Positions 29,320 to 40,711 of a stretch of DNA of 64,000 nt are shown here, in pieces; position 1 is the stretch's first letter, and each line of letters starts with the position of its first letter. The translations under genes were made by a program, and so were the position numbers. The notes under the pieces are model-generated. The model had not been told where the DNA came from and ran no database searches. It saw nothing but the letters and a program-made list of their open reading frames with translations. The stretch comes from Photobacterium sp. Ph5 (GTDB lineage: Bacteria; Pseudomonadota; Gammaproteobacteria; Enterobacterales; Vibrionaceae). The DNA is taken from positions 19,601 to 83,600 of the forward strand of contig NZ_JADQAQ010000014.1 of NCBI RefSeq assembly GCF_022129445.1. Direction: 5' to 3'.

Positions 29320-29718
29320 TTACTCCTCGCCTTTCTCTTCGTCTTCATCACCACGACGATCTTCATCGTCACGTACCGCTTTCGATACTAGGTTTGAAAT
29401 ACGCATACCTTCTGTTAGAGACTGATCAAAAATAAAGTTCAGCTCTGGGGTTACACGTAAACGGATCTCTTTACCTAATAGTGAACGAATGTAAGGAGCC
29501 ATTTCACGTAGTGCTTCTAGGCTACCTTCAGCAGTTTGCTCACCGATAGGGAAAAACGTCACATAGATTTTGGCGTAATTCATATCACGTGATACATCAA
29601 CGCTTGAAATCGTTGTCATTGCGATCGCTGGATCTTTGATTTCACGCTGTAGAATTACAGCTAATTCTTTTTGTAGCTGCTGTGCTACACGTTGGGTACG
29701 GCTAAATTCTTTTGCCAT
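29320..29718 (-). CDS. rbfA: Ribosome-binding factor A
   Basis: A 132-residue KH-fold protein that assists late 30S subunit maturation and cold adaptation by binding near the 5' end helix of 16S rRNA. The sequence from [17 protein letters not shown] to VRDDEDRRG is typical; the last residues are strongly acidic, as in E. coli RbfA (133). It sits between infB and truB, with a strong C(TTCG)G hairpin in the gap to infB. Confidence 0.97.
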   Translation of the reverse strand: MAKEFSRTQRVAQQLQKELAVILQREIKDPAIAMTTISSVDVSRDMNYAKIYVTFFPIGEQTAEGSLEALREMAPYIRSLLGKEIRLRVTPELNFIFDQSLTEGMRISNLVSKAVRDDEDRRGDEDEEKGEE

Positions 29719-29754
29719 TTTGTTGCTCTCTCTAAGAATAGGGCTCTTGAAAGA

Positions 29755-29776
29755 ATGGGGAGCCGAAGCTCCCCAT
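29755..29776 (-). other. Intercistronic C(TTCG)G hairpin between infB and rbfA
   Basis: Perfect nine-base ATGGGGAGC arm and complement with a four-base loop that reads TTCG inside C-G closure on the minus strand. The downstream run ATTCTTTC is too poor in T for a strong terminator, so it is more likely a barrier to exonucleases or a partial attenuator within the operon. Confidence 0.6.
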
Positions 29777-29811
29777 AATCATGTTGTTGAATCAGTTAGC
29801 GACGTTGATAA

Positions 29812-32544
29812 TTAATCAAGAGTACGCTGAATTTCAACAATTTCGTAAACTTCGATCTGGTCACCAACGCGAACATCATTGTAGTTCTTAACGCCGATAC
29901 CACATTCGTAGCCGTTCTTAACTTCGTTAACGTCATCTTTAAAGCGACGTAGTGACTCAAGCTCACCTTCGTAGATTACTACGTTATCACGTAGAACACG
30001 GATTGGGTTGTTACGCTTGATAGTACCTTCAGTTACCAAACAACCAGCGATTGCGCCGATCTTAGGTGACTTAAATACGTCACGAACTTCAGCAAGACCA
30101 ATGATCTCTTGCTTGAATTCAGGAGCAAGCATACCGCCCATTGCCGCTTTAACTTCGTCAATTAGCTGGTAAATGATTGAGTAGTAACGTAAGTCTAGGT
30201 TTTCATTTTCGATAGTACGACGCGCAGAAGCATCAGCACGAACGTTGAAACCAAGCACGATAGCGTTAGAAGCCGCTGCAAGAACTGCGTCAGTTTCAGT
30301 AATACCACCAACACCAGAACCTACGATGTTCACTTTAACTTCATCAGTAGAAAGTTTACGTAGAGAATCTGCGATAGCTTCTACAGAACCTTGAACGTCA
30401 GCCTTAAGTACAACGTTAAGCTCAGCAACTTCACCTGCAGTCATATTAGAGAACATGTTCTCAAGTTTCGCTTTCTGCTGGCGAGCTAGTTTCACATCAC
30501 GGAATTTACCTTGACGGTAAAGTGCAACTTCACGTGCTTTACGCTCGTCACGTACAACTGTCGCTTCGTCACCAGATGCTGGTACGCCTGAAAGACCTAA
30601 GATCTCAACAGGAATCGATGGACCCGCTTCTTCGATTTCTTTACCTAGTTCATTACGCATCGCACGAACACGACCGTACTCTAAACCACAAAGAACGATA
30701 TCGCCTTTATGAAGCGTACCTTCTTGAACAAGCACAGTCGCTACAGGACCACGGCCTTTATCTAGACGTGATTCAACAACCACACCTTTCGCCATACCTT
30801 CAGAAGCTGCTGTTAGCTCTAGTACTTCAGATTGAAGTAGAATAGCTTCTAGAAGACCATCGATGTTTGTACCCTGTTTCGCAGAGATGTGAACAAACAT
30901 GTTCTCACCGCCCCACTCCTCAGGAATAACGTCGTATTGAGCAAGCTCGTTTTTAACGTTATCTGGGTTAGCATCTTCTTTATCGATCTTGTTCACAGCA
31001 ACAATCAGAGGAACACCTGCCGCTTTCGCGTGCTGGATTGCTTCGATTGTTTGAGGCATTACGCCATCGTCTGCTGCAACAACAAGAACAACGATATCTG
31101 TCGCTTGAGCACCACGAGCACGCATAGCTGTAAACGCTGCGTGTCCAGGAGTATCAAGGAAAGTGATCATACCGTTGTCAGTTTCAACGTGGTATGCACC
31201 AATGTGCTGAGTAATACCACCCGCTTCACCAGAAGCAACGTGCGCTTTACGGATGTAATCAAGTGTTGATGTTTTACCGTGATCAACGTGACCCATGATA
31301 GTTACAACAGGAGCACGAGAAACTTTTGCTAGGTCATCTGCGTTACGATCAGAAAGCACAGCTTCTTCAAGCTCATTTTCTTTACGTAGAATAACTTTAT
31401 GACCCATTTCTTCTGCAACAAGTGCTGCTGTTTCTTGGTCGATAACTTGGTTGATAGTCGCCATAGCGCCCATCTTCATCATCACCTTGATAACTTCAAC
31501 GCCCTTTACAGACATCTTGTTAGCAAGTTCAGAAACAACAATTGTTTCGCCAATAACAACGTCTTGCTTAGCAACTTGCGCTGTTTTGTCGAAACCATGT
31601 TGCATTGAGCTTGGCTTGTTCATTTGAGGTTTACCGCGACCACGTTGGTTACGGCCACCACGGCCACCGCGCTCATCTTGCTTAGCAGCTGGTTTTTTCT
31701 TCTTACGACGGCGAGAAGTTTCTTCTTTGCGGTCTTGTTCATCTTCCGCAGCACGTGCGTAAGTTGATGTCGTTGTATGGTAATCAGATTTTTCCATACT
31801 TACGTTTTGATCAGGTTTTACCCCGTTCTTTTCATTCTGTTCTGCCATCTTGCGAGCCTCTTCTAGCTGGCGCTGACTTTCTTCTTCGGCTTTTCGCTTG
31901 GCTTCCTCTTCCAGACGACGCTGTAGTGCCTCAGCATCTAGTTTAGCCTGTTTGTCAGCAACAGCGCGCAAAGCTTTTTCTTCAGCTTTACGCTTATCCT
32001 GTTTGGTACGATTCGCTTTTTCCTCTGCGTCTCGCTTTGCTTTTTCTTCCGCTTCTCGTTTTGCAGATTCTTCTGCTTTACTCTGCTCTTCTTTGGCACG
32101 CTTAGCTGCTTCTTCAGCTTCACGTTTTGCAGCTTCTTCCGCTGCTTTATTGGCAATAGCTTCCGCTTCACGTTTTGCGGCTTCTTCGGCTTCACGTTTC
32201 ACAGCTTCTTCTGCTGCGCGTTGTTCCTCTTCCAAAGCTGAACGTTTTACGTAAGTGCGCTTTTTGCGCACTTCTACTTGAACATTTTTGTTCTTGCCGC
32301 CGCTACCAGACACGCTAAGCGTACTGCGTGTCTTGCGTTGCAAAGTAAGACGATTTGGAGCGCCGTCAGTATTGCTGTTACCTCCATGCTCTTTTTGGAG
32401 ATGGTTAAGTAACGCCTGCTTTTCGGTTTGGCTTACATTTTCATCAGCTTTCTTAGCAATACCTGCCTCTGAAAGCTGTTGAAGTAAACGGTCAATTGGC
32501 GTACCAATTTCTTCCGCCAATGTTTTAACGGTAACCTCTGACAT
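29812..32544 (-). CDS. infB: Translation initiation factor IF-2
   Basis: A 910-residue GTPase that places initiator tRNA on the 30S subunit and promotes subunit joining. Layout: N-terminal subdomain (1-55), a long charged linker (about 100-290) made largely of repeated [10 protein letters not shown] units followed by an RGGRGG stretch, then the G domain with GHVDHGKT (418-425), DTPGH (464-468) and NKID (518-521), and C-terminal beta-barrel domains. The linker explains the simple-sequence DNA between about 31.7 and 32.25 kb. A GGGAGG ribosome site precedes the ATG. It lies 27 bases after nusA in the same operon and uses the product of the tRNA-fMet gene at its head. Confidence 0.98.
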   Translation of the reverse strand: MSEVTVKTLAEEIGTPIDRLLQQLSEAGIAKKADENVSQTEKQALLNHLQKEHGGNSNTDGAPNRLTLQRKTRSTLSVSGSGGKNKNVQVEVRKKRTYVKRSALEEEQRAAEEAVKREAEEAAKREAEAIANKAAEEAAKREAEEAAKRAKEEQSKAEESAKREAEEKAKRDAEEKANRTKQDKRKAEEKALRAVADKQAKLDAEALQRRLEEEAKRKAEEESQRQLEEARKMAEQNEKNGVKPDQNVSMEKSDYHTTTSTYARAAEDEQDRKEETSRRRKKKKPAAKQDERGGRGGRNQRGRGKPQMNKPSSMQHGFDKTAQVAKQDVVIGETIVVSELANKMSVKGVEVIKVMMKMGAMATINQVIDQETAALVAEEMGHKVILRKENELEEAVLSDRNADDLAKVSRAPVVTIMGHVDHGKTSTLDYIRKAHVASGEAGGITQHIGAYHVETDNGMITFLDTPGHAAFTAMRARGAQATDIVVLVVAADDGVMPQTIEAIQHAKAAGVPLIVAVNKIDKEDANPDNVKNELAQYDVIPEEWGGENMFVHISAKQGTNIDGLLEAILLQSEVLELTAASEGMAKGVVVESRLDKGRGPVATVLVQEGTLHKGDIVLCGLEYGRVRAMRNELGKEIEEAGPSIPVEILGLSGVPASGDEATVVRDERKAREVALYRQGKFRDVKLARQQKAKLENMFSNMTAGEVAELNVVLKADVQGSVEAIADSLRKLSTDEVKVNIVGSGVGGITETDAVLAAASNAIVLGFNVRADASARRTIENENLDLRYYSIIYQLIDEVKAAMGGMLAPEFKQEIIGLAEVRDVFKSPKIGAIAGCLVTEGTIKRNNPIRVLRDNVVIYEGELESLRRFKDDVNEVKNGYECGIGVKNYNDVRVGDQIEVYEIVEIQRTLD

Positions 32545-32571
32545 AATGCTCCTCCCTTGCTTTATTTTTTA

Positions 32572-34059
32572 TTACGCTTCGTCACTGAACCAGCAAATAT
32601 TACGCGCAGCCATAATTAGCTCACCCGCTTTTGCATCGTCCACGCCTTCAATGTCGGTCAAGTCATCAGTTCCCTGATCAGCAAGATCTTCAAGCGTACA
32701 AATACCTTTCGCTGCAAATTTGAACGCCAATTCACGCTCTAAACCTTCAAGACCTAGTAAGTCTTCAGCTGGCTCAGCACCGTCAAGCGTTTCTTCTTTA
32801 GCAAGCGCAAGCGTAGTTAATGCTGCTTTTGCACGACTACGTAGTTGATCGATAGTCTCTTCATCAAGACCATCAACATCCATTAGCTCACTTACTGGAA
32901 CGTAAGCAATTTCTTCTAATGTAGTGAAACCTTCTTCAACCAATACCGTTGCGAACTCTTCATCAATATCTAGGTGCTTAGTAAACACTTCAATTGACTC
33001 TTTCGCTTCTTCTTGGTGTTTCTTCTGAAGATCTTCAACCGTCATTACGTTTAGTTCCCAACCAGTAAGTTGAGAGGCTAGACGCACGTTCTGACCACTA
33101 CGACCAATCGCTTGTGCTAGATTATCTTTCTGCACTGCGATATCCATCGTATGGTTATCTTCATCAACAATGATTGAATCAACTTCAGCTGGAGCCATAG
33201 CATTGATCACGTATTGCGCTGGATTCTCATCCCAAAGCACGATATCAATACGCTCACCGCCAAGCTCACCAGAAACAGCTTGAACACGTGCACCACGCAT
33301 ACCAACACACGCACCCACTGGGTCAATACGCTTATCGTTAGTTTTTACTGCGATTTTTGCACGAGAACCAGGATCGCGTGCAGCGCCCATTAGTTCAATA
33401 AGCTCTTCGCCCATTTCTGGCACTTCAATACGGAATAGCTCAGAAAGCATTTCTGGCTTAGAACGTGTCATGAATAACTGGAAGCCACGCGCTTCTGGCG
33501 CAACTTTATATAGCAGGCCACGAACACGGTCACCCGGACGGAAGTTTTCACGTGGTAACTGGTCATCACGTTGAATAACAGCTTCTGCGTTGTTACCAAG
33601 ATCAATAATAACCGCATCACGGTTTACTTTTTTAACGATACCAGTGATCAACTCACCTTCGTTATCGATAAATTGCTCAACAATTTGAGCGCGTTCAGCT
33701 TCACGTACTTTTTGTACGATAACTTGTTTTGCAGTTTGTGTCGTAATACGGTCAAACGTAACAGATTCAATATCATCTTCAACGTAATCGCCAACTGCAA
33801 TTGTTGGATCTTCAAACTGCGCCGCTTCTAGAGTGATCTCAAGCGTTGGCTGAGTCACTTCTTCTACCGCTTTCCAGCGACGAAAAGTTTCAAACTCACC
33901 AGTTTTACGATCAATTGCTACACGTACATCAATTTCTGCTTCGTGTTTCTTTTTAGTCGCTGTTGCAAGTGCAATTTCTAATGCTTCAAAAATACGCTCA
34001 CGAGGAACAGCTTTTTCGTTGGATACCGCTTCTACGACAGCCAAAATTTCTTTGTTCAT
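32572..34059 (-). CDS. nusA: Transcription termination/antitermination factor NusA
   Basis: A 495-residue protein, the same length as E. coli NusA, which binds RNA polymerase and modulates pausing, termination and antitermination. The N-terminal polymerase-binding domain is followed by S1 ([11 protein letters not shown] around residue 135), two KH domains ([12 protein letters not shown] and [15 protein letters not shown]) and two acidic repeats at the C-terminus. It lies 22 bases after rimP. Confidence 0.98.
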   Translation of the reverse strand: MNKEILAVVEAVSNEKAVPRERIFEALEIALATATKKKHEAEIDVRVAIDRKTGEFETFRRWKAVEEVTQPTLEITLEAAQFEDPTIAVGDYVEDDIESVTFDRITTQTAKQVIVQKVREAERAQIVEQFIDNEGELITGIVKKVNRDAVIIDLGNNAEAVIQRDDQLPRENFRPGDRVRGLLYKVAPEARGFQLFMTRSKPEMLSELFRIEVPEMGEELIELMGAARDPGSRAKIAVKTNDKRIDPVGACVGMRGARVQAVSGELGGERIDIVLWDENPAQYVINAMAPAEVDSIIVDEDNHTMDIAVQKDNLAQAIGRSGQNVRLASQLTGWELNVMTVEDLQKKHQEEAKESIEVFTKHLDIDEEFATVLVEEGFTTLEEIAYVPVSELMDVDGLDEETIDQLRSRAKAALTTLALAKEETLDGAEPAEDLLGLEGLERELAFKFAAKGICTLEDLADQGTDDLTDIEGVDDAKAGELIMAARNICWFSDEA

Positions 34060-34081
34060 TTCTAATGCCCCAATTTAGCGG

Positions 34082-34537
34082 TTAGAATTTTGGAACCAGG
34101 TTGGCCTTCGAGATATTGCTCAGTGCAAAGGACTCTTCATTGCCATCTACTTTAAGTGTGATCAATTCGCCTTCAACTGCGACAATGTCACCTTTCCACT
34201 TGCGACGGTTACCCATCGCCATTTTTAACACTATGTTAGCTTCGTGGCCAACAAACTGTTGATAATGTGCTGCTTTGAATAGTGGTCTTTCCAATCCAGG
34301 GGAAGATACTTCCAAGTTATAAGCAACAGTAATTGGATCTTCAACGTCCATCACTGCACTTATTTGGCGACTAACTTCTGCGCAATCGTCAACATTGATA
34401 CCATTTTCATGGTCAATAAATACGCGAAGTGTGGAGTGCTCACCAGCACGAATGAACTCTAAACCTACCAATTCAAAGCCTAAAGCTAGTACTGATGGTT
34501 CAAGCATTTCGGTTAATTGTGTCTCTAAAGCTGTCAA
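34082..34537 (-). CDS. rimP: Ribosome maturation factor RimP
   Basis: A 151-residue 30S assembly factor. Conserved segments [25 protein letters not shown] and [14 protein letters not shown] are intact. The start is a TTG preceded by a G-rich site (GGGGGG, five bases upstream); E. coli rimP also starts with TTG. It lies downstream of tRNA-fMet, with a terminator-like hairpin between. Confidence 0.96.
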   Translation of the reverse strand: MTALETQLTEMLEPSVLALGFELVGLEFIRAGEHSTLRVFIDHENGINVDDCAEVSRQISAVMDVEDPITVAYNLEVSSPGLERPLFKAAHYQQFVGHEANIVLKMAMGNRRKWKGDIVAVEGELITLKVDGNEESFALSNISKANLVPKF

Positions 34538-34606
34538 AACAACCCCCCTGGAAACAAAAAAAGGGCATAAAGCCCAGTAGATACCTGAATGGTCATGTTT
34601 CAGATA

Positions 34607-34636
34607 ATAAAAAACCCCGAATTACGGGGTTTTTTA
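34607..34636 (-). terminator. Terminator/attenuator between tRNA-fMet and rimP
   Basis: AAAACCCCG-AATTA-CGGGGTTTT hairpin followed by T residues on the minus strand. It should release most tRNA transcripts and let a fraction read into rimP-nusA-infB, a known feature of the E. coli operon. Confidence 0.88.
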
Positions 34637-34726
34637 TTACTGGACCCTGATTACTGTGACACAATAAAAAGCGTCTCAGTAAGAAAACAAACATTCGCAT
34701 TTAAGAATAGTTTATTTTCAGGAAAG

Positions 34727-34803
<77 letters not shown>

Positions 34804-34819
34804 TCCGAATTCTAAACGA

Positions 34820-34848
34820 ATTATATCGTTCGGGCGTTACTTTTTCAA
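34820..34848 (-). promoter_or_regulatory. Promoter of the tRNA-fMet gene
   Basis: On the minus strand TTGAAA (34848-34843), a 17-base spacer and a perfect TATAAT (34825-34820), about 17 bases before the mature tRNA. It lies in the gap between the two tRNA genes and gives fMet and the downstream operon an entry independent of secG. Confidence 0.82.
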
Positions 34849-34861
34849 GTAACCAGTATAA

Positions 34862-34946
34862 TGGTGCCGAGAAGGGGACTTGAACCCCTACACCTTGCGG
34901 CACTAGCACCTCATGCTAGCGTGTCTACCAATTTCACCATCTCGGC
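34862..34946 (-). tRNA. leuU: tRNA-Leu (anticodon GAG)
   Basis: An 85-base class II tRNA gene with encoded CCA, a GCCGAGA/TCTCGGC acceptor stem, a long variable arm (TGCCGCAAGGTGT) and the anticodon loop ATGAGGT with GAG at 34910-34912. It reads CUC/CUU codons. E. coli has leuU (GAG) at the same place, between secG and metY. Confidence 0.97.
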
Positions 34947-34957
34947 TAAATCTTTAA

Positions 34958-35299
34958 TTACTGAGGGATCTCATCAGTTGATGGCGCCTTCTCAGTTTTT
35001 GTTTTTTCAACAACAGGTTGTGTTGTCGCTGGTGCAGTTAGGTTATCCCAACCACTTCCCTCTGTCGCTTGTTTTGCACTCATGTTGCCAAGAACAAGGC
35101 TAATAACAAAGAAAATTGCAGCCAAAACTGTTGTCATTCGGGTTAAAAAGTTACCGGAACCGCTAGAGCCAAACAATGTGCCTGATGCTCCAGCCCCAAA
35201 TGAGGCTCCCATATCTGCGCCTTTACCTTGCTGTACCAAAACTAGGCCAATTACACCAAGCGCGGCGACAAGATAAATCACAAGTAGAATTTCGTACAT
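34958..35299 (-). CDS. secG: Protein translocase subunit SecG
   Basis: A 113-residue inner-membrane subunit of the SecYEG channel with two membrane segments (about residues 2-20 and 53-72) and the conserved LVQQGKGADMGASFGAGAS loop between them. The ATG at 35299 gives the E. coli-like MYEILLV start and has an AGGTGG site at good spacing; an in-frame GTG at 35308 overlaps that site and is less likely. Eleven bases after the stop the tRNA-Leu gene begins, so the tRNAs are co-transcribed with secG. Confidence 0.96.
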   Translation of the reverse strand: MYEILLVIYLVAALGVIGLVLVQQGKGADMGASFGAGASGTLFGSSGSGNFLTRMTTVLAAIFFVISLVLGNMSAKQATEGSGWDNLTAPATTQPVVEKTKTEKAPSTDEIPQ

Positions 35300-35380
35300 G
35301 GCTTCCACCTATGGTTAAATTGCTATGCCAGCTTTGCTCTAGGCAGGGCCAGCGCACTCCATCTTCCAAGGAGCGACTGC

Positions 35381-35409
35381 ATACTAGCGAAACCCTATCG
35401 TAGTGACAA
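35381..35409 (-). promoter_or_regulatory. Promoter of secG and the tRNA/nusA operon
   Basis: On the minus strand TTGTCA (35409-35404), a 17-base spacer and TAGTAT (35386-35381). Transcription would begin near 35374, leaving a leader of about 75 bases that starts with a CGCTCC/GGAG-GCG hairpin. Confidence 0.68.
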
Positions 35410-35472
35410 GTAATATTTGATGAAAAATGCTTTACACCACACCACTTGCACAACATTTAGCCAAAACAAAGT

Positions 35473-35513
35473 CGACATAAAAATATAGGCAGAGTAACAC
35501 GCTACCCTGCCTT
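35473..35513 (-). terminator. Terminator after glmM
   Basis: AGGCAGGGTA/TACTCTGCCT imperfect stem (about 35487-35511) followed by ATATTTTTA on the minus strand. Confidence 0.72.
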
Positions 35514-35562
35514 CTTCTTTATTCGATAAAATTCATAGTTGAAATTTATCGCAAAATGCAAA

Positions 35563-36900
35563 TTAACAGTTTTCTTTTACTGCTTTTGCAATATCAAGTG
35601 CATACTGCTTAACATTAGCCGCATCCTGACCTTCAACCATAACACGAATTAACGGCTCAGTGCCTGATTTACGTAACAATACGCGACCATTATCACCTAA
35701 TTTTTCTTCCACTAATTTTGTGGCTGCAATGACCGCATCAGATTGTAGAGGATCAGAATCGCCTTTAAAACGTACGTTCTCAAGTACCTGTGGGAACATT
35801 ACCATTCCATCACATAACTCTTTAAGGCTCATCTTACTAGCCACAATCGATGCCATGACTTGAAGACCAGCAACAATACCGTCACCGGTTGTCACTTTAT
35901 CTAGTAAAATGACATGGCCAGAGTTTTCTGCACCAATCAACCAATCATGATTTTGAAGTTCTTCCATTACATAGCGATCGCCTACTTTGGCACGTACAAA
36001 TGGAATACCTAAATTCTTAAGAGCAACTTCCATGCCCATGTTTGTCATCAATGTACCAACAACGCCACCTTTTAGCTCACCACGACGTAATGCATCACGA
36101 GCAATGATGTAGGCAATTTGGTCACCATCTACTTTATTACCTAGCTCATCAACCATGATCACACGATCGCCATCACCATCCAGTGCAATACCAAAATCCG
36201 CTTTCTCTTCTAATACTTTCGCTTGAAGTGCTACAACATCTGTTGCGCCAACTTTATCATTAATATTGACACCATTTGGCTCACAACCAATAGTGATCAC
36301 TTCAGCACCTAATTCTGCGAATACTTTTGGTGCGATATGGTAAGTTGCACCATGAGCACAATCGACAATAATTTTAAAACCTTCAAGGCTTAAATGTGTT
36401 GGGAAAGTACCTTTACAAAATTCGATGTAACGACCAGCAGCATCATCAATACGGTAAGCTTTACCCAGTAACGCCGATTCTACACACGTTAATGGTTTTT
36501 CCATTTCAGCTTCAATTGCAAGCTCAATATCATCAGGTAATTTAGTTCCTTTTGCAGAAAAGAACTTTATACCGTTATCGTAATATGGGTTATGTGATGC
36601 TGAAATAACAATACCAGCTTCTGCTCGGAATGTTCGAGTAAGATAAGCAACCGCTGGTGTTGGCATTGGTCCAGTAAATGCAGCTTTTAAACCTGCTGCC
36701 GCTAAACCTGCTTCTAAAGCAGATTCCAACATATAGCCAGAGATACGGGTATCTTTACCAATTAAGACTTTTTTTGTTCCCGTTTGCGATAGTACACGAC
36801 CTGCAGCCCAACCTAATTTCATCACAAAGTCAGGTGTAATTGGTGCTTCACCTACTAAACCACGAATACCATCAGTACCAAAGAACTTACGTTCAGTCAT
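35563..36900 (-). CDS. glmM: Phosphoglucosamine mutase
   Basis: A 445-residue enzyme, the same length as in E. coli, interconverting glucosamine-6-phosphate and glucosamine-1-phosphate for peptidoglycan and lipopolysaccharide precursors. The catalytic phosphoserine is S102 in [11 protein letters not shown], the metal loop is DGDGDR, and the C-terminal phosphate-binding loop is [15 protein letters not shown]. It lies 66 bases downstream of folP, the E. coli arrangement. Confidence 0.98.
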   Translation of the reverse strand: MTERKFFGTDGIRGLVGEAPITPDFVMKLGWAAGRVLSQTGTKKVLIGKDTRISGYMLESALEAGLAAAGLKAAFTGPMPTPAVAYLTRTFRAEAGIVISASHNPYYDNGIKFFSAKGTKLPDDIELAIEAEMEKPLTCVESALLGKAYRIDDAAGRYIEFCKGTFPTHLSLEGFKIIVDCAHGATYHIAPKVFAELGAEVITIGCEPNGVNINDKVGATDVVALQAKVLEEKADFGIALDGDGDRVIMVDELGNKVDGDQIAYIIARDALRRGELKGGVVGTLMTNMGMEVALKNLGIPFVRAKVGDRYVMEELQNHDWLIGAENSGHVILLDKVTTGDGIVAGLQVMASIVASKMSLKELCDGMVMFPQVLENVRFKGDSDPLQSDAVIAATKLVEEKLGDNGRVLLRKSGTEPLIRVMVEGQDAANVKQYALDIAKAVKENC

Positions 36901-36966
36901 GTTTTGCTCCTAGCTATATTGAATACTTCAGTGACGCACTCATTAATCACACATCACTATTCATTT

Positions 36967-37800
36967 TTATTTCGATTGTTGCTGTACCATATTATAGATT
37001 TTCATAACTTCAGCTGTTTCTTTAGCGTCATGAACACGAATAATATGCGCACCTTTCATTGCTGCAATGGTAGCGCAAGCTAAACTCCCAGCGAGACATT
37101 CAGCCGGTGACTTACCTAATAAATTAAATATCATTGACTTACGCGACATCCCAGCTAATACAGGCAAGCCAAATTGGTGAAATTGTTCAAACTTAGCCAA
37201 CATTTGATAATTATGTTCCAGTGTTTTACCAAAACCAAAACCAGGATCAAGGATCAACTGCTGACGTGAAATACCAACATTTTCACAGGCTGAAATTCGC
37301 TCATCCAGAAAATTAGCAACATCCTGAATAAGATTATTATAATTCGGTTGGTGCTGCATTGTACGAGGTTGTCCTTGCATATGCATCAAGCAAATAGGCA
37401 CATTCGCTTTTGCGGCAACCTCTAATGCATTAGGCTCTTGCAACGCACGTACATCATTAATCAGATCAGCTCCTGCATTTACCGCCTCTTTCATGACCAA
37501 AGCTTTACTGGTATCAATTGAAATCCAACAATCAAACCGTTGACGTATCGCTTCAATAATCGGTACCACACGATCTAATTCTTCATTCAGTGCTACATCT
37601 TTCGCGCCTGGTCGTGTTGATTCACCACCGATATCGATAATGGATGTACCAGCTTGCAGCATGCTCTCTACATGATTTAGCGCATAATCGATACGATTAA
37701 ACTTTCCACCATCAGAAAATGAATCTGGCGTAACATTTAAAATACCCATGACCTGCGGGGTAGATAGATCCAAGTTTTTATTACGACTGGTTAACTGCAT
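36967..37800 (-). CDS. folP: Dihydropteroate synthase
   Basis: A 277-residue TIM-barrel enzyme that joins p-aminobenzoate to the pterin pyrophosphate in folate synthesis; it is the sulfonamide target. Signatures are NVTPDSFSDGGKF near residues 23-35 and IDIGGESTRPGA at about 56-67. Length and motifs show nothing unusual. It follows ftsH, separated by a terminator, and precedes glmM. Confidence 0.97.
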   Translation of the reverse strand: MQLTSRNKNLDLSTPQVMGILNVTPDSFSDGGKFNRIDYALNHVESMLQAGTSIIDIGGESTRPGAKDVALNEELDRVVPIIEAIRQRFDCWISIDTSKALVMKEAVNAGADLINDVRALQEPNALEVAAKANVPICLMHMQGQPRTMQHQPNYNNLIQDVANFLDERISACENVGISRQQLILDPGFGFGKTLEHNYQMLAKFEQFHQFGLPVLAGMSRKSMIFNLLGKSPAECLAGSLACATIAAMKGAHIIRVHDAKETAEVMKIYNMVQQQSK

Positions 37801-37825
37801 CTGCTATTCCATTTTATTAAGATAA

Positions 37826-37856
37826 AAAAAACCCTGACCAAGGCCAGGGTTTTTAT
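37826..37856 (-). terminator. Terminator after ftsH
   Basis: AAACCCTG/CCAGGGTTT stem with a seven-base loop and eight T residues on the minus strand. It sits between ftsH and folP. Confidence 0.92.
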
Positions 37857-37867
37857 TCAACGCTAAA

Positions 37868-39820
37868 TTAAGCCTGAGGTTTTGTATCGGTATCGTCTTC
37901 TTTCGTCAACGCATCAATACCATCGCCAATTGGCTCATCAGGTGCTAATTCAGTTTCAGGTGCTTCTTTACCTGATGGTTTCATTGTATCGTCATTATCC
38001 GACCAACCTTTCGGCGCACGGATTTCTGCTTTACGTTCCATCAAGTCATCAATCTGACCTGCATCAATAGTTTCATATTTCATCAATGCATCTTTCATTG
38101 CATGCATGATATCCATATTATCAACTAGAATTTGACGAGCACGCTGATAGTTACGATCAATTAAGGTACGAACTTCAGTATCAATCAGTTTTGCAGTGTC
38201 ATCAGACATATGCTTACTTTGTGTAACTGAACGACCAAGGAATACTTCACCTTCATCTTCAGCATAAAGTAATGGACCTAACTTCTCAGAGAAGCCCCAT
38301 TGCGTCACCATCTTACGTGCAATATCAGTTGCGCGTTCGATGTCATTTGATGCACCTGTTGATACTTTATCTACGCCGTAAATCAATTCTTCAGCTAAAC
38401 GACCACCGTAAAGGCTTGAAATCATTGACTCCAAGAACTCACGAGAGTGACTTACACGATCTTGCTCAGGTAAGTACATCGTTACACCTAGCGCACGACC
38501 ACGTGGAATGATTGATACTTTATATACAGGATCATGATCCGGTACTAAACGACCAATAATTGCGTGACCTGCTTCGTGATACGCTGTTGATTCTTTTTGA
38601 TCTTCAGACATAACCATTGATTTACGCTCTGCGCCCATCATGATTTTGTCTTTCGCTAATTCAAACTCAACCATTGAAACAGTACGCTTGTTACCACGGG
38701 CTGCAAATAGTGCCGCTTCGTTAACAAGGTTTGCTAAATCAGCACCAGAGAAACCTGGAGTACCACGTGCGATCAATGATGGATTAACATCACCATCTAG
38801 CGGCACTTTACGCATATGAACTTTAAGGATCTGCTCTCGACCGCGTACATCAGGAAGACCTACTACTACTTGACGGTCAAAACGACCAGGACGAAGTAAT
38901 GCAGGGTCTAGTACGTCAGGACGGTTTGTTGCAGCAATAACGATAATACCCTCATTGCCTTCAAAGCCATCCATTTCAACTAGCATCTGGTTAAGTGTTT
39001 GCTCACGCTCATCGTGACCACCACCAACACCAGCACCACGTTGACGACCTACCGCATCGATTTCATCGATAAAGATGATACAAGGCGCCGCTTTTTTCGC
39101 TTGTTCAAACATGTCACGCACACGAGATGCACCAACACCAACAAACATTTCAACAAAGTCAGAACCAGAAATAGTAAAGAACGGTACTTTTGCTTCACCT
39201 GCAATCGCTTTTGCAAGTAATGTTTTACCTGTACCAGGAGGACCAACCATCAACACACCTGTTGGGATTTTACCACCTAGCTTTTGGAAACGGCTTGGAT
39301 CACGTAAGTAATCAACCAATTCTTTAACGTCTTCTTTCGCTTCATCACAACCAGCCACATCGGCGAACGTTGTTTTGATTTGGTCTTCGCTCATCATACG
39401 CGCTTTAGATTTACCGAACGACATGGCACCTTTGCCACCACCGCCCTGCATCTGACGCATAAAGAAAATCCAAACACCAATTAATAGAAGCATTGGGAAC
39501 CACGAAATGAAGATTGAAGCCAATAGGCTAGGCTCTTCAGGTGGTGTACCAGAAACAGCTACGTTAGCGTTAATTAAATCGTCTAACAGCTTAGGATCAT
39601 TTGCGACAGGTAAGTATGTTACATAGCTCGCATTATCACGTTTGGTTACAGTGATTTCACGATCATTGAATCGCACTTCCTTTATCTGATCCTGACCGAT
39701 TTGACGGACAAATGTTGTATAGTCAACTCCGGTCGTCTTACTACTGTTAGTTCCAAAACTTTGGAATACAGACATAAGAACAACGGCAATGACCAACCAT
39801 AAAATCAAGTTTTTTGCCAT
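37868..39820 (-). CDS. ftsH: ATP-dependent zinc metalloprotease FtsH
   Basis: A 650-residue inner-membrane AAA protease that degrades LpxC, heat-shock sigma factor and unassembled membrane proteins. Membrane segments at about 4-22 and 100-121 flank a periplasmic domain; Walker A GPPGTGKT is at 193-200, Walker B near 249-254, and the zinc site HEAGH at 415-419. The ATG at 39820 gives the E. coli-like [10 protein letters not shown] start; a TTG three codons upstream has the better-spaced GAGG site and may be used too. It lies 49 bases after rlmE in one operon, as in E. coli. Confidence 0.97.
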   Translation of the reverse strand: MAKNLILWLVIAVVLMSVFQSFGTNSSKTTGVDYTTFVRQIGQDQIKEVRFNDREITVTKRDNASYVTYLPVANDPKLLDDLINANVAVSGTPPEEPSLLASIFISWFPMLLLIGVWIFFMRQMQGGGGKGAMSFGKSKARMMSEDQIKTTFADVAGCDEAKEDVKELVDYLRDPSRFQKLGGKIPTGVLMVGPPGTGKTLLAKAIAGEAKVPFFTISGSDFVEMFVGVGASRVRDMFEQAKKAAPCIIFIDEIDAVGRQRGAGVGGGHDEREQTLNQMLVEMDGFEGNEGIIVIAATNRPDVLDPALLRPGRFDRQVVVGLPDVRGREQILKVHMRKVPLDGDVNPSLIARGTPGFSGADLANLVNEAALFAARGNKRTVSMVEFELAKDKIMMGAERKSMVMSEDQKESTAYHEAGHAIIGRLVPDHDPVYKVSIIPRGRALGVTMYLPEQDRVSHSREFLESMISSLYGGRLAEELIYGVDKVSTGASNDIERATDIARKMVTQWGFSEKLGPLLYAEDEGEVFLGRSVTQSKHMSDDTAKLIDTEVRTLIDRNYQRARQILVDNMDIMHAMKDALMKYETIDAGQIDDLMERKAEIRAPKGWSDNDDTMKPSGKEAPETELAPDEPIGDGIDALTKEDDTDTKPQA

Positions 39821-39869
39821 GTCACTCAAGGTGTTAACCTCGCGATAACTAAAAGATGAATGTAGATTA

Positions 39870-40499
39870 CTACAGTTTGTAACCTGTAGCCACAATATAG
39901 ACTTCACGCGAGCGATCTCGCGAGGAATCTGGTTTACGAATTTTAACCACTTTGAACATACTACGAATTTCAGCTAAATATTGGTCAAAACCTTCGCCTT
40001 GGAAAACTTTTACCGCAAAACTGCCATTCGGCGCAAGTACTTGTCGACACATATCTAATGCAAGCTCAACAAGGTACATTGCTCTCGGTTGGTCGGATGC
40101 AAGATTACCACTCATATTAGGTGCCATATCAGACATCACCACGTCAACCATATCTGGTTGAATGCGGTCTAATAGTGCATCTAACACTGCCTCTTCTCGG
40201 AAATCACCTTGCAGGAAGCTAACCCCTGGAAGGGAATCCATTGGCAAAATATCACAAGCAATGACCTGTCCTTCACTACCTACAATTTCTGCCGCATATT
40301 GTGACCAACCACCTGGTGCAGCACCAAGGTCAACCACTGTCATGCCCGGTTTTAATAACTTATCTTTGTTCTGAATTTCTTCAATTTTAAAGAAAGCACG
40401 TGAACGATAACCACGTTTTTGTGCTTCCTGAACATATTTATCGTCGAAATGCTCTTTTAGCCAACGGCCAGAACTGCCGGATTGTTTTTTTCTACTCAT
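39870..40499 (-). CDS. rlmE: 23S rRNA 2'-O-ribose U2552 methyltransferase RlmE
   Basis: A 209-residue SAM-dependent methyltransferase (FtsJ/RrmJ), the same length as in E. coli, that methylates U2552 in the A loop of 23S rRNA. The SAM-binding [15 protein letters not shown], the catalytic DMAPNMSGN, and the [10 protein letters not shown] lysine are intact. It is the first gene of the rlmE-ftsH pair and divergent from yhbY. Confidence 0.97.
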   Translation of the reverse strand: MSRKKQSGSSGRWLKEHFDDKYVQEAQKRGYRSRAFFKIEEIQNKDKLLKPGMTVVDLGAAPGGWSQYAAEIVGSEGQVIACDILPMDSLPGVSFLQGDFREEAVLDALLDRIQPDMVDVVMSDMAPNMSGNLASDQPRAMYLVELALDMCRQVLAPNGSFAVKVFQGEGFDQYLAEIRSMFKVVKIRKPDSSRDRSREVYIVATGYKL

Positions 40500-40711
40500 G
40501 CCTAACCTAATGAGTTGAGATACTTGTTAAGTATACGTCTGCCAAAGGCTTTATCGCATCTAATTCATTAAAATGTACAATCAAAATGTGCAGTACAACT
40601 CAAACACTACAAATTTTCATGCTGTCATAATGCAAACAAATTAGTCTTCTAGTCTAGATGGCGGTAGAATGTCACGTTTTCAACCCTAATAACCAAAAAA
40701 ATAGAGTCATC

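Noticed and set aside
31750..32250. Tandem-repeat-like DNA that could be a repeat element
   Set aside because: It encodes the Lys/Glu/Ala-rich linker of IF2 (KREAEE-type units) in frame, so coding constraint explains the repetition.
35223..35456. 77-codon minus-strand frame upstream of and overlapping secG
   Set aside because: It runs through the secG promoter and ribosome site in another frame and its composition does not look like a protein; treated as leader.
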